From: Demequina sp. NBRC 110054
Lineage (GTDB): Bacteria > Actinomycetota > Actinomycetes > Actinomycetales > Demequinaceae
DNA: 64,000 bases
NCBI RefSeq assembly: GCF_002090115.1
Contig: NZ_BBRK01000004.1
Span: 372,001-436,000 of the forward strand
Direction of reading: 5' to 3'
Shown here piece by piece: positions 51,919 to 61,371 of the stretch. How positions within the stretch are numbered: the stretch's first letter is position 1; each line of letters starts with the position of its first letter. The position numbers and the translations under genes were made by a program. The notes below the pieces were generated by a model that saw nothing but the letters and a program-made list of their open reading frames with translations, had not been told where the DNA came from and made no database searches.

Positions 51919-52778
51919 AGGAGGTCCTCCGTTCCCGCGCGGCGGACATAGAACAGGACCATGCCCACGATCAGCACCATCAGGATCACCGACAGCGCAG
52001 CCGCGTGCGGATAGTCGCTCGCGTCCGTGAACAGCGTCTGGATCTTGTTACCGACCATCTGCGTGTTCGGGTTTCCGAGCAGATCCGAGTTGATGTAGTC
52101 GCCCGAGGCCGGGATGAAGGTCAGCAGCGTGCCTCCGACCACACCCGGCAGCGACAGCGGCCAGATCACCTTCGTGAAGCGCTGCCACGGGCTCGAGTAG
52201 AGGTCCGCCGCGGCCTCGTTGAGGCGCGGGTCGATCTTCTCGAGGCTCGTGTACAGCGGCAGGATCATGAACGGCAGGAAGTTGTACGTGAGACCCATGA
52301 CCACCGCGAACGGCGTCGCCAGCAGTCGCCCGTCCTCACCGAGGATGTGCAGCCACTGGAGGGACTCGACGAGCCAGCCGTTGTCCGCGAGGATCAGCTT
52401 CCACGACAGCGTGCGCACCAGGAAGGACGTGAAGAACGGCGCGATCACGAGGACCAGCATCACGTTCTTCCAGCGCCCCGCCTTGAACGCGATCGCGTAG
52501 GCGAGCACGTAGCCGAGGATCAGGCACAGCACGGTCGCGATGCCGGCGTACCAGAGCGACCTGGCCATGTACGGCCAGTAGTCGCCGAGCGCCTCCACGT
52601 AGTTCTGGATGCGGAACGTCATCTGGTAGCCGGTGATCGGCGAGCCCGCCGGGTCCGACAGCGACGTGCTGAGCAGCGACAGCATCGGGAACGCGAAGAA
52701 CGCCGCGAGCCACAGCGCCGCCGGTCCGATTAGCCAGTAGGCGGTGTTCTTGCCGAACACCCTCTGGAGGGCCGCCAC
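51915..52778 (-). CDS. potB: Spermidine/putrescine ABC transporter permease PotB
   Basis: A 287-residue permease with about six spans. The EAA loop is NEAAADLYSSPWQRFTKVIWP (about residues 197-217), and FIPASGDYINSDLLGNP matches PotB. The start is GTG 52778, one base after the PotA stop, with GAGGAGGAC overlapping the PotA end; longer in-frame extensions run antisense into other genes. It forms the channel with PotC. Confidence 0.9.
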   Translation of the reverse strand: MAALQRVFGKNTAYWLIGPAALWLAAFFAFPMLSLLSTSLSDPAGSPITGYQMTFRIQNYVEALGDYWPYMARSLWYAGIATVLCLILGYVLAYAIAFKAGRWKNVMLVLVIAPFFTSFLVRTLSWKLILADNGWLVESLQWLHILGEDGRLLATPFAVVMGLTYNFLPFMILPLYTSLEKIDPRLNEAAADLYSSPWQRFTKVIWPLSLPGVVGGTLLTFIPASGDYINSDLLGNPNTQMVGNKIQTLFTDASDYPHAAALSVILMVLIVGMVLFYVRRAGTEDLL

Positions 52779-52779
52779 G

Positions 52780-53917
<1,138 letters not shown>

Positions 53918-53931
<14 letters not shown>

Positions 53932-55099
53932 CTGCGAACTCCTGCTCGTACGCGGAGGCGTCGGACTCGGACAGGGCCATGAAGCCGTGCGTCTGCTTGA
54001 GGTAGTCGTCGGTCGGGAAGATCAGCGGGTTGTCGACGAGCGACGGGTCGATCTTCTCCATCTCGGCCTGCGCACCCTCGACCGGGCACACGTACCAGAC
54101 GTAGGCGGCGAGCTTCGCGGCCTGCACCGGGTCGAAGTAGAAGTCGATGAGCTTCTCGGCGTTCGCCTTGTGCTGGCCCTGGACCGGCACGATCATGTTG
54201 TCCGACCAGATCATCATGCCCTCCTCCGGCGGGAGGAAGACCAGGTTCTCGTCCTCGGCGGCGGCCACGTCACCGGACCACGCGACGCACGCGGCGATGT
54301 TGCCCGCGGCGAGGTCGTTGACGTACTCGTTGCCGGTGAACGCGCGGATCTGGCCGTCGGTGCGCGCCTTGGACAGCGCCTCGAGCGCGGTGCCCCACTC
54401 GTCCGAGGTGAAGTTCTCCGGGTCGGCGCCATTGGCCAGCAGCATGAGGCCCATGGTGTCGCGCATCTCGGTCAGCAGCGTGACCTTGCCCTTGAGGTCC
54501 GAGCGCGTGAGGAGCTCGTTCATGTTCGCGACCTCGCCGACGAGCGACTTGTTGTACGCGATGCCGGTGAAGCCCGACTGCCACGGCGCGGAGTACTCGC
54601 GGTTCGGGTCCCAGCCCACGCCCTGGAGCGAGGAGATGAGGTTCTTGTCGACGTTGGGGATGTTCGCCTTGTCGAGCTTCTGGATCCAGCCGGCGTCGAT
54701 CATGCGCGCGGCCATCCAGTCGGTGAGCACGAACATGTCGCGGCCGGTCGGCTGGCAGGCGCCGAGCTGGTTGCGGACCTTCGCGAAGAACTCGACGTTG
54801 TCGTTGACGTCGGGCGTGTAGGTGACGTCGATGCCCGTCTCCTGCTCGAACGTCGTGAGGGTCGAGACGTAGTCGCCGTCGTCCTCGTCGATGTACTCGG
54901 GCCAGTTCGACATGTTCAGCGTGGCCTCGGAGTCCGACAGGTCGGTCGTGACGCAGTCGGCGGTGTCGCTGCTGCCGCCACCGCGGTTCATGAGCGCAAA
55001 GCCTCCGACGGCCGCCGCCGCGACTCCGCCTCCGATGATGAGCCCGCGACGCGAGACACCCTTCTTCGTGGTCTCCTCAGGGGTCATTTCCTCAGACAT
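53918..55099 (-). CDS. potD: Polyamine ABC transporter substrate-binding protein PotD, Tat-type leader
   Basis: A 393-residue binding protein. The N-terminus has a twin-arginine motif (KKGVSRRGLIIGGG) and a hydrophobic stretch, but no lipobox Cys follows; the first Cys (TADCVTT) is well past the leader. It may therefore be a Tat-exported protein or remain N-terminally anchored. The mature domain starts ATLNMSNWPEYIDEDDG, typical of PotD/PotF, and contains SDNMIVPVQGQ and a C-terminal PTDDYLKQ. ATG 55099 has GAGGACG upstream. It leads the pot operon and is divergent from the Lrp gene. Confidence 0.9.
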
Positions 55100-55287
55100 G
55101 TCGCCGTCCTCACTTGTAGGGGCGGTGACACCGAGACTCGCAGCCGATGTCACCTCTGCGGTGGGGCACCCTGCACCGGCAGGATGTTGGTGGCGATACT
55201 GGCATGGAATCCCGCTTTCGGCGAGCCTTTTCGCGGCAAAGTGGCCCAATCGCAACGGATCCCGCAGAAGATTTAACACCTGCGTAA

Positions 55288-55315
55288 CGAAAACGTAGCC
55301 TGAGGGCCGTTTTCG
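55288..55315. promoter_or_regulatory. Inverted repeat in the potD-lrp intergenic region
   Basis: CGAAAACG and CGTTTTCG are perfect 8-bp inverted arms 12 bases apart, 40 bases before the Lrp start and about 190 before potD. The AT-rich arms in a GC-rich background suit an Lrp/AsnC site controlling both directions. The rest of 55100-55354 shows AT-rich promoter-like stretches only. Confidence 0.5.
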
Positions 55316-55354
55316 GGTTGACCGACGCAACATTGGGCGGCAACACTGCCAGAC

Positions 55355-55831
55355 ATGACGTCACCCGAGGCCCCGAAGTCCCCCGCCGCGCTCGATCAGA
55401 TCAACAAGGTGATCATCGAGCAGCTCCAGCAGGACGGCCGCACCTCCTACGCCGCGATCGGCAAGGTCGTGGGGCTGTCCGAGGCGGCTGTTCGTGCGCG
55501 CGTCCAGCGGCTCCTGGACACCGGCGTGCTGCAGATCATCGGCGTCACCAACCCGATGGAGCTCGGCTTCGCGCGCCAGGCGATGGTCGGCGTCAAGGTG
55601 TCGGGTCCGCTCGAGCCGGTCGCGGCCGCGCTCGAGGCGCTCGAGGCGGTGGACTACGTGGTGATCACCGCAGGCAGCTTCGACATCCTCGTCGAGGTCG
55701 TGTGCGAGTCCGACCACCACCTGCTCGAGCTCGTCAGCTCGTCGATCCGGACCGTGCCCGGGGTCGTCGGCACGGAGATCTTCATGTACCTCGAGCTGCG
55801 CAAGCAGACGTACTCGTGGGGCGTGCGGTGA
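55355..55831 (+). CDS. Lrp/AsnC family transcriptional regulator
   Basis: A 158-residue regulator. The N-terminal HTH reads INKVIIEQLQQDGRTSYAAI followed by GLSEAAVRARVQRL, and the C-terminal RAM-type ligand domain contains VVITAGSFDILVEVV and VPGVVGTEIFMYL. It is divergent from potD and 55 bases before the FAD oxidase gene, so it is the likely local regulator of amine uptake and oxidation. The effector is unknown. Confidence 0.93.
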   Translation: MTSPEAPKSPAALDQINKVIIEQLQQDGRTSYAAIGKVVGLSEAAVRARVQRLLDTGVLQIIGVTNPMELGFARQAMVGVKVSGPLEPVAAALEALEAVDYVVITAGSFDILVEVVCESDHHLLELVSSSIRTVPGVVGTEIFMYLELRKQTYSWGVR

Positions 55832-55886
55832 TCACCGGCCGGTCCCGCGGGACGATGCGGGAACGCACGGCGCACCGAGCGTCGAG

Positions 55887-57263
55887 ATGACGCGCCTCCC
55901 CGACTCGCTGTGGTGGGACACCCTCGGCGAGACCCCCACGCCCACTCCCCCGCTCGATGGCGACCTCGACGTCGACGTGGCCATCGTCGGCGCGGGCTTC
56001 ACCGGGCTGTGGACCGCCTACTACCTCGCGACCGCGCGTCCCGACCTGCGCGTCGCGGTGCTCGAGAAGGAGCTCGCGGGCTTCGGCGCTTCCGGCCGCA
56101 ACGGCGGCTGGTCCTCAGCCCTGCTCCCCTCCTCCCTCGACACCCTCGCGCGCGATGCTGACCGCGCCGGCGCCCTCGACTTCCATGCCGCCATGCGGGC
56201 CTCGGTCGACGAGATCATCCGCGTCACCACTGCCGAGGGCATCGACGCGGGAATCGCGAAGGGCGGCACCCTCGTGCTCGCCCGGTCTGCGGCCCAGGAG
56301 ATCCGCGCCCGCGCCGAGGTCGAGGACGCCCGACGCTGGGGCCGGGGCCCCGACGAGCTCGCATGGCTCGACGCGGACCAGGCACGGTCCCGCCTCGCCG
56401 CCACCGACGTGCGCGGCGCGACCTACACGCCCGACTGCGCGGCGATCCACCCCGGCCGCCTGGTCCGCGGCCTCGCGCGCATCGTCCAGGAGCGCGGCGT
56501 GGCCCTCTACGAGCAGACGCCCGTCACCCGCATCGCTCCGCACCTCGCCGAGACCCCGGGCGGCACTGTGACCGCCGACGTCGTCGTCCGCGCGACCGAG
56601 GGCTACACGCCTACCATCGCCGGCCTCAAGCGCGTGGTCGCTCCGATCCACTCGCTCATCGTGGCAACCGAGCCCCTGCCCGCCTCGCTGTGGGAGGAGA
56701 TCGGCCTCAGGCACCGCGAGACGTTCAGCGATCAGCGCCACCTGGTCGTCTACGGGCAGCGCACGGCGGACGACCGCCTGGTCTTCGGCGGCCGAGGTGC
56801 GCCGTACCACCTGGGATCCAAGGTGGCGCCCGAGCACGACAGCCATCCCAAGGTGCACGCCGCGCTGCGCCGCGAGATCGTCGCGATGCTCCCGCAGCTC
56901 ACGGGCGTGCGATTCACCCATGCCTGGGGCGGCGCGCTCGGGGTCGCCCGCGACTGGCACGCCTCCGTCGGGCTGGACCAGTCGACGGGCCTCGCCTGGG
57001 CGGGAGGGTACGTCGGCGACGGCGTCACGACGACCAACCTGGCCGGACGCACGCTCCGAGACCTGATCCTCGGCCAGGACACCGAGCTCACGGGCCTGCC
57101 GTGGGTGGGCCACCGCTCGCGCCGGTGGGAGCCCGAGCCGCTGCGGTGGCTGGGCGTGAACGCGGGACTGCAGGCGCTGACCGCGGCCGACGGGGAGGAG
57201 CGTCTCACGGGACGCCCCAGCATCGTCGCGCGCGCGATGGCGCCGCTGCTCGGGGGACACTGA
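55887..57263 (+). CDS. FAD-dependent amine oxidoreductase (PuuB/DadA-like)
   Basis: A 458-residue DAO-family flavoprotein. The dinucleotide-binding motif is VAIVGAGFTGLWTAYYLA (from residue 30) with the acidic end in VLEKE. FGASGRNGGWSSALLPS is the FAD contact typical of gamma-glutamylputrescine oxidase PuuB. The C-terminal WAGGYVGDGVTTTNLAGRTL is also conserved. It probably oxidises an amine or amino acid to aldehyde or imine, H2O2 and ammonia. It lies between the Lrp gene and a deaminase-family gene in a + strand run. Confidence 0.88.
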   Translation: MTRLPDSLWWDTLGETPTPTPPLDGDLDVDVAIVGAGFTGLWTAYYLATARPDLRVAVLEKELAGFGASGRNGGWSSALLPSSLDTLARDADRAGALDFHAAMRASVDEIIRVTTAEGIDAGIAKGGTLVLARSAAQEIRARAEVEDARRWGRGPDELAWLDADQARSRLAATDVRGATYTPDCAAIHPGRLVRGLARIVQERGVALYEQTPVTRIAPHLAETPGGTVTADVVVRATEGYTPTIAGLKRVVAPIHSLIVATEPLPASLWEEIGLRHRETFSDQRHLVVYGQRTADDRLVFGGRGAPYHLGSKVAPEHDSHPKVHAALRREIVAMLPQLTGVRFTHAWGGALGVARDWHASVGLDQSTGLAWAGGYVGDGVTTTNLAGRTLRDLILGQDTELTGLPWVGHRSRRWEPEPLRWLGVNAGLQALTAADGEERLTGRPSIVARAMAPLLGGH

Positions 57264-57317
57264 GCCCGACCCGGGAGACACTGAGGCCTCCACCACCGCC
57301 GACCTCGAGAGGCGCCC

Positions 57318-58334
57318 ATGACAGTGCCGACCGCCGCGTGGGTGCGTGGCCTCCCGAAGGCCCAGCTCCACGTGCACCTCGAGGGCTGCATCCCTCCCGC
57401 GCTCGTGCTTGAGCGCGCCCGCGACACCGGCCGCGACGACCTCGCGCGGGGTGTGCCGGACCTCAGTGGAGGGCTCGGGCCCTTCCTCGCGCATCTGGAT
57501 CGCTCATGCGCGGTCATGGACGCCGCCGAGCACCTCGAGCGCATCGCCGCGCACGCATCGCGCACGGCGCTCGCCGAGGGCGTCGTGCACACCGAGGCCA
57601 TCGTCAACCCGACGCACTGGCCCGCCTGGGCCGGCCGGCTCACCGAGTTCGTCGACGCCTTCGACCGTGGCTTCGCGCGCGCCGAGGCCGAGGGCGCGCC
57701 GTGGACGCAGCTCAGCCTGTCGATCAAACGCACCCAGTCGACGGACGAGGCGCTCGCGCTCGTGCGATGGATCATCGACGCGAGGCATCCCCGCGTCGGG
57801 GCCCTGTCGATCGACGGCAACGAGGCCGCCGAGGGCCGCACCGCCGATCGCTTCGCTCCGGCGTTCGCGCTCGCGAAGGAGCACGGGATCCCCCGGACCG
57901 TCCACGCGGGCGAGTCGAGCGGACCCGAGGGCGTCCTGGACGCGATCACACGACTGCACGCCCAGAGGATCGACCATGGGATCAGGGCCATCGAGGACCC
58001 CGACACCGTCGCCTTCCTCGTCGCCCAGGACCCGCCGATCGCACTCGACGTGTGCCCGCGCTCCAACCGCGTGCTCGGCGCAGCACCCGTAGGCACCCCT
58101 CACCCGGCCGGGGCGCTCCACGACGCGGGCGTACGACTCACCGTCGGCACCGACGACCCCGAGCTGTTCGGCAGCCCGCTGACCTCGGAGTACCTCGCGC
58201 TCGCGGAGGAGTTCGGCTGGGGCCGGGACGTACTGGCGGGCCTCGCGCGGGACTCGATCGAGGCCTCCTTCGTGGACGAGGAGACGCGTCAGCTCTACCT
58301 CGACAGGCTCGCGAACTACCTGGACGGGGCGTAG
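57318..58334 (+). CDS. Adenosine deaminase family protein
   Basis: A 338-residue metal-dependent deaminase. The zinc ligands H18 and H20 are in KAQLHVHLEGC, the catalytic Glu and His in TVHAGESSGPE, further His in RIDHGIRAIED, and the Asp pair in LTVGTDDPELFG. GAGAGG precedes the ATG. It hydrolyses adenosine or a related aminopurine (adenine or aminodeoxyfutalosine are alternatives for this superfamily). Why it lies next to amine-catabolism genes is not clear; purine nitrogen salvage is one option. Confidence 0.87.
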   Translation: MTVPTAAWVRGLPKAQLHVHLEGCIPPALVLERARDTGRDDLARGVPDLSGGLGPFLAHLDRSCAVMDAAEHLERIAAHASRTALAEGVVHTEAIVNPTHWPAWAGRLTEFVDAFDRGFARAEAEGAPWTQLSLSIKRTQSTDEALALVRWIIDARHPRVGALSIDGNEAAEGRTADRFAPAFALAKEHGIPRTVHAGESSGPEGVLDAITRLHAQRIDHGIRAIEDPDTVAFLVAQDPPIALDVCPRSNRVLGAAPVGTPHPAGALHDAGVRLTVGTDDPELFGSPLTSEYLALAEEFGWGRDVLAGLARDSIEASFVDEETRQLYLDRLANYLDGA

Positions 58335-58450
58335 AAGCGGTCCTGCGTCGCCGCGCGAATCGGGACGAACCCGACTAACGTCGGCAGTAGTCGCCGGTGC
58401 GCCGAGGCACCGTCTCGGAGGGGTCGGCGCTCGCGCACGCAGGAGGCACC

Positions 58451-59881
58451 ATGGCCCCGGAGAACCCGCACGCCGCAGCACCGACGCGCGGCCTGCATGC
58501 CAAGGTCGTCGCCATCAGCATCGGCGCAGCCCTCGGCGGATTCCTGTTCGGCTTCGACTCCTCCGTGATCAACGGCGCGGTCGACTCGATCTCGTCCGAG
58601 TTCGCGCTGTCCGACACGTTCACCGGCTTCGCGGTGGCCTCTGCGCTGCTCGGCTGCGCCGTCGGCGCGTGGTTCGCGGGGAGCCTCGCCGACCGCTTCG
58701 GCCGCATCAGGGTCATGGTGATCTCCGCGATCGTGTTCCTGGCCTCCGCGGTCGGCTCGGGGCTCGCGTTCGGGATCGGCGACCTGATCGCCTGGCGCAT
58801 CGTCGGAGGTCTCGCGATCGGCGCCGCCTCGGTCATCGCGCCCGCCTACATCGCGGAGGTCGCACCCGCCGCGTTCCGTGGGCGGCTCGGCTCGCTCCAG
58901 CAGATGGCCATCGTGCTCGGCATCTTCGCGTCGCTGCTGTCGGACGAGGTGCTCGCAGGGGCGGCAGGAGGCGCCGACGCGGAGCTGTGGCTCGGACTCG
59001 AGGCGTGGCGCTGGATGTTCCTCACAGCGGTCATCCCCGCGCTCATCTACGGCGGCGTCGCTCTGACGCTTCCCGAGTCCCCGCGATTCCTGGTGGAGAG
59101 GCACAGGGACGACGAGGCGGCTGCGGTGCTCGCGGGCTACACCGGCGAGCCCGACCCGCACGGGCGCATCTCCCTCATCCGAGACTCCCTGGGCGGGGAC
59201 GAGCACCTGACCCTGAGCGACCTGCGTGGGCCCCGCTTCGGCCTCCAGCCGATCGTGTGGATCGGCATCCTGCTGTCCGTGTTCCAGCAGTTCGTCGGCA
59301 TCAACGTGATCTTCTACTACTCGACCACGCTGTGGAAGTCGGTCGGCTTCGACGAGTCGGACGCCTTCACGACCTCCACCATCACGTCCGTGACGAACAT
59401 CGTCATGACACTCGTCGCGATCGCGCTCGTCGACAAGGTGGGCCGCCGCACGCTGCTCATCGTCGGCTCCGTCGGCATGACCGTGTCGCTGCTGACCATG
59501 GCGATCGCCTTCAACCAGGCCGCAGTGGACGCCGCGGGCGACGCGCAGCTCGAGCAGCCCTGGTCGATCATCGCGCTCATCGCGGCCAACGGCTTCGTGG
59601 TCTTCTTCGCGGCGAGCTGGGGCCCCGTGGTGTGGGTGCTGCTCGGCGAGATGTTCCCCAACAGGCTCCGCGCGGCGGCGCTCGCCGTGGCGGCCGCCGC
59701 CCAGTGGCTCGCGAACTTCACGATCACCCTCACCTTCCCCGTGATGGCCGGCTGGGGCCTGCAGTTCGCCTACGGGTTCTACGCGCTCATGGCGGCGCTG
59801 TCGCTGTGGTTCGTGCTCACGAAGGTGCCCGAGACGAAGGGCATCGAGCTCGAGGACATGGAGAGCGCGTCGGTGTCGTAG
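58451..59881 (+). CDS. Sugar porter family MFS transporter
   Basis: A 476-residue transporter with twelve spans and all sugar-porter signatures: GFLFGFDSSVINGA in span one, DRFGRI in the first loop, LPESPRFLVERHRDD at mid-loop, QQFVGINVIFYYS in span seven, DKVGRRTLL and the terminal PETKGIELEDME. AGGAGG at 58441-58446 decides the ATG at 58451. It probably imports a hexose, pentose or inositol by proton symport. It ends in a hairpin terminator 80 bases downstream. Confidence 0.94.
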   Translation: MAPENPHAAAPTRGLHAKVVAISIGAALGGFLFGFDSSVINGAVDSISSEFALSDTFTGFAVASALLGCAVGAWFAGSLADRFGRIRVMVISAIVFLASAVGSGLAFGIGDLIAWRIVGGLAIGAASVIAPAYIAEVAPAAFRGRLGSLQQMAIVLGIFASLLSDEVLAGAAGGADAELWLGLEAWRWMFLTAVIPALIYGGVALTLPESPRFLVERHRDDEAAAVLAGYTGEPDPHGRISLIRDSLGGDEHLTLSDLRGPRFGLQPIVWIGILLSVFQQFVGINVIFYYSTTLWKSVGFDESDAFTTSTITSVTNIVMTLVAIALVDKVGRRTLLIVGSVGMTVSLLTMAIAFNQAAVDAAGDAQLEQPWSIIALIAANGFVVFFAASWGPVVWVLLGEMFPNRLRAAALAVAAAAQWLANFTITLTFPVMAGWGLQFAYGFYALMAALSLWFVLTKVPETKGIELEDMESASVS

Positions 59882-59960
59882 AGCCCGCGGGCCGAGGACG
59901 GGCCGGCGCCTCACGCCGCCATGGCCGGGCCGAAACGGCCGAAAGACCCCCACGACGAAC

Positions 59961-59999
59961 CACGGCCCCACCGCGGCTAGGCCAGCGGGTGGGGCCGTG
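59961..59999 (+). terminator. Terminator after the sugar transporter
   Basis: CACGGCCCCACC pairs perfectly with GGTGGGGCCGTG around a 15-base loop. A second hairpin (GGCGCATC/GATGCGCC, 60001-60024) follows directly. No T-tract. Confidence 0.75.
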
Positions 60000-60024
60000 C
60001 GGCGCATCAAGGGGGGCGATGCGC

Positions 60025-60221
60025 CTTCATCGTGGTTCCCGCAACGAAAAAGGGGGGTCGTGCGGGAGCCATCTCGCGCGCGAGGGGGGTGCGCGCTAAA
60101 AAAACGGTACACCCTACGGGGTGTCGTGTCACGCTGATTCGTGGGTGATTTCTCTGAGTTTGCGCAGAGTGAGACACATGTCTCGCACCCGAGTGCCACC
60201 TTTTGTCGACAGTCATGACAA
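60025..60221. other. Non-coding stretch with several small hairpins
   Basis: No convincing coding frame. It is AT-richer than its surroundings and holds A5 and A7 runs, a perfect ACACCC-TACG-GGGTGT hairpin (60109-60124), CTCTG...CAGAG (60152-60169) and the near-palindrome GAGACA-CA-TGTCTC (60171-60184). It lies between convergent terminators of the sugar transporter and tRNA-Tyr, so it is not a leader of either. A small RNA or remnant sequence is possible. Confidence 0.4.
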
Positions 60222-60251
60222 AAGCCCCCTCCGGTCTCCCGGAGAGGGCTT
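60222..60251 (-). terminator. Terminator of tRNA-Tyr
   Basis: On the minus strand AAGCCCTCTCCGG pairs with CCGGAGGGGGCTT around GAGA, followed by TTTTGTC. It starts 14 bases past the tRNA 3' end. Confidence 0.88.
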
Positions 60252-60264
60252 GAGCCTCACGACG

Positions 60265-60346
60265 TGGCAGGTGAGGGATTCGAACCCCCGAAGTCGATGA
60301 CGGCTGATTTACAGTCAGCTCCCTTTGGCCGCTCGGGCAACCTGCC
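60265..60346 (-). tRNA. tRNA-Tyr (GTA)
   Basis: 82 bases on the minus strand with a long variable arm (class II). Acceptor GGCAGGT/ACCTGCC, anticodon loop CTGTAAA with GTA, T-loop GGGTTCGAATCC, discriminator A. Confidence 0.96.
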
Positions 60347-60449
60347 GTGCGCCGCAAGCGGCGCGCATGGAAGGATAGCAAGGAAATAGGGGTGCACGCG
60401 AACCAGCGTCCCGATACCCCGTTCCCCAGCCCGACGACGAGGAGGACTC

Positions 60450-60938
60450 ATGGCCGACAGCAGCTTCGATGTGGTGAGCAAGGTGGACCGCCAGGAGGTG
60501 GACAACGCGCTCAACCAGGCCTACAAGGAGATCAACCAGCGCTACGACTTCAAGGGCGTCGGGGCGTCGATCGAGTTCTCGGGCGAGGACATCCTCATGA
60601 AGGCCAACAGCCCCGAGCGCGTCAAGGCCGTGCTCGATGTCTTCATCGGCAAGCTCGCCAAGCGCCAGATCGAGATGAAGGCCCTCGAGTGGGGCGAGCC
60701 GGTCGCGTCCGGCAAGGAGTTCCGCCTCGCCGCGAAGATCAAGGAGGGCATCCCTCAGGACGTCGCGAAGAAGCTCACCAAGCTCGTGCGCGACGAGGGA
60801 CCCAAGGGCGTCAAGGCCCTCATCCAGGGCGATGAGCTGCGGGTGAGCTCCAAGTCGCGCGACGACCTGCAGGCGACCATCGCGCTCATGAAGGGCGCCG
60901 ACGTGGACGCGGCGCTGCAGTTCGTCAACTTCCGGTAG
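60450..60938 (+). CDS. YajQ family nucleotide-binding protein
   Basis: A 162-residue YajQ/UPF0234 protein: [20 protein letters not shown] at the start, [28 protein letters not shown] and the C-terminal [19 protein letters not shown] with LQFVNFR. Members have two ferredoxin-like domains and bind nucleic acids; some bind cyclic di-GMP and act as signalling effectors. GAGGAGGAC lies before the ATG. Confidence 0.95.
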   Translation: MADSSFDVVSKVDRQEVDNALNQAYKEINQRYDFKGVGASIEFSGEDILMKANSPERVKAVLDVFIGKLAKRQIEMKALEWGEPVASGKEFRLAAKIKEGIPQDVAKKLTKLVRDEGPKGVKALIQGDELRVSSKSRDDLQATIALMKGADVDAALQFVNFR

Positions 60939-60971
60939 TCGTCGCGCGTGGCCCGGCGATACCGTCGGGTC

Positions 60972-61361
60972 ATGCGGATCCGGCCCGTCGACCTGGTCGA
61001 CGTCCTCGCCTACCTGGTGGTGCTCGGCATCTTCGTGGAGCTGTTCCCCGAGGTGATCACCGAGAGCTTCCTCATGTCGGTGCTCACCGCCGTCCTGCTC
61101 AAGCTCGTGCTCGAGGTGGTGCTGCGGGCCAAGAAGGCAGCCGTCACGCGGATCCGGTCAGCCGACAGCAGGGCGACGCAAGCCGTCAACGCAGGCATGC
61201 TCGCCCTGCTGCTTCCCGGCAGCAAGTTCGTGATGATCGAGTTGGTCGCACTCGTCTTCGGTGACTCGGTCTACCTGGGGGGCTTCTTCCAGGTCACCGC
61301 GCTCATCATCGCGCTGACCCTCGCCCAGGCCGGGCTGCGCCTGCTCGTCGAGAAGGACTGA
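60972..61361 (+). CDS. Small integral membrane protein of unknown function
   Basis: A 129-residue protein with about four membrane spans (LVDVLAYLVVLGIFVELF, FLMSVLTAVLLKLVLEVVL, MLALLLPGSKFVMIELVALV, VTALIIALTLAQAGLRLLV) and basic loops (RAKKAAVTRIRSAD). I do not recognise a characterised family. TACCGT (60960-60965) lies six bases before ATG 60972 and fits the leaderless pattern, so I prefer this start over GTG 60948, which lacks a ribosome site. Confidence 0.7.
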   Translation: MRIRPVDLVDVLAYLVVLGIFVELFPEVITESFLMSVLTAVLLKLVLEVVLRAKKAAVTRIRSADSRATQAVNAGMLALLLPGSKFVMIELVALVFGDSVYLGGFFQVTALIIALTLAQAGLRLLVEKD

Positions 61362-61371
61362 CCCCCGCCGC

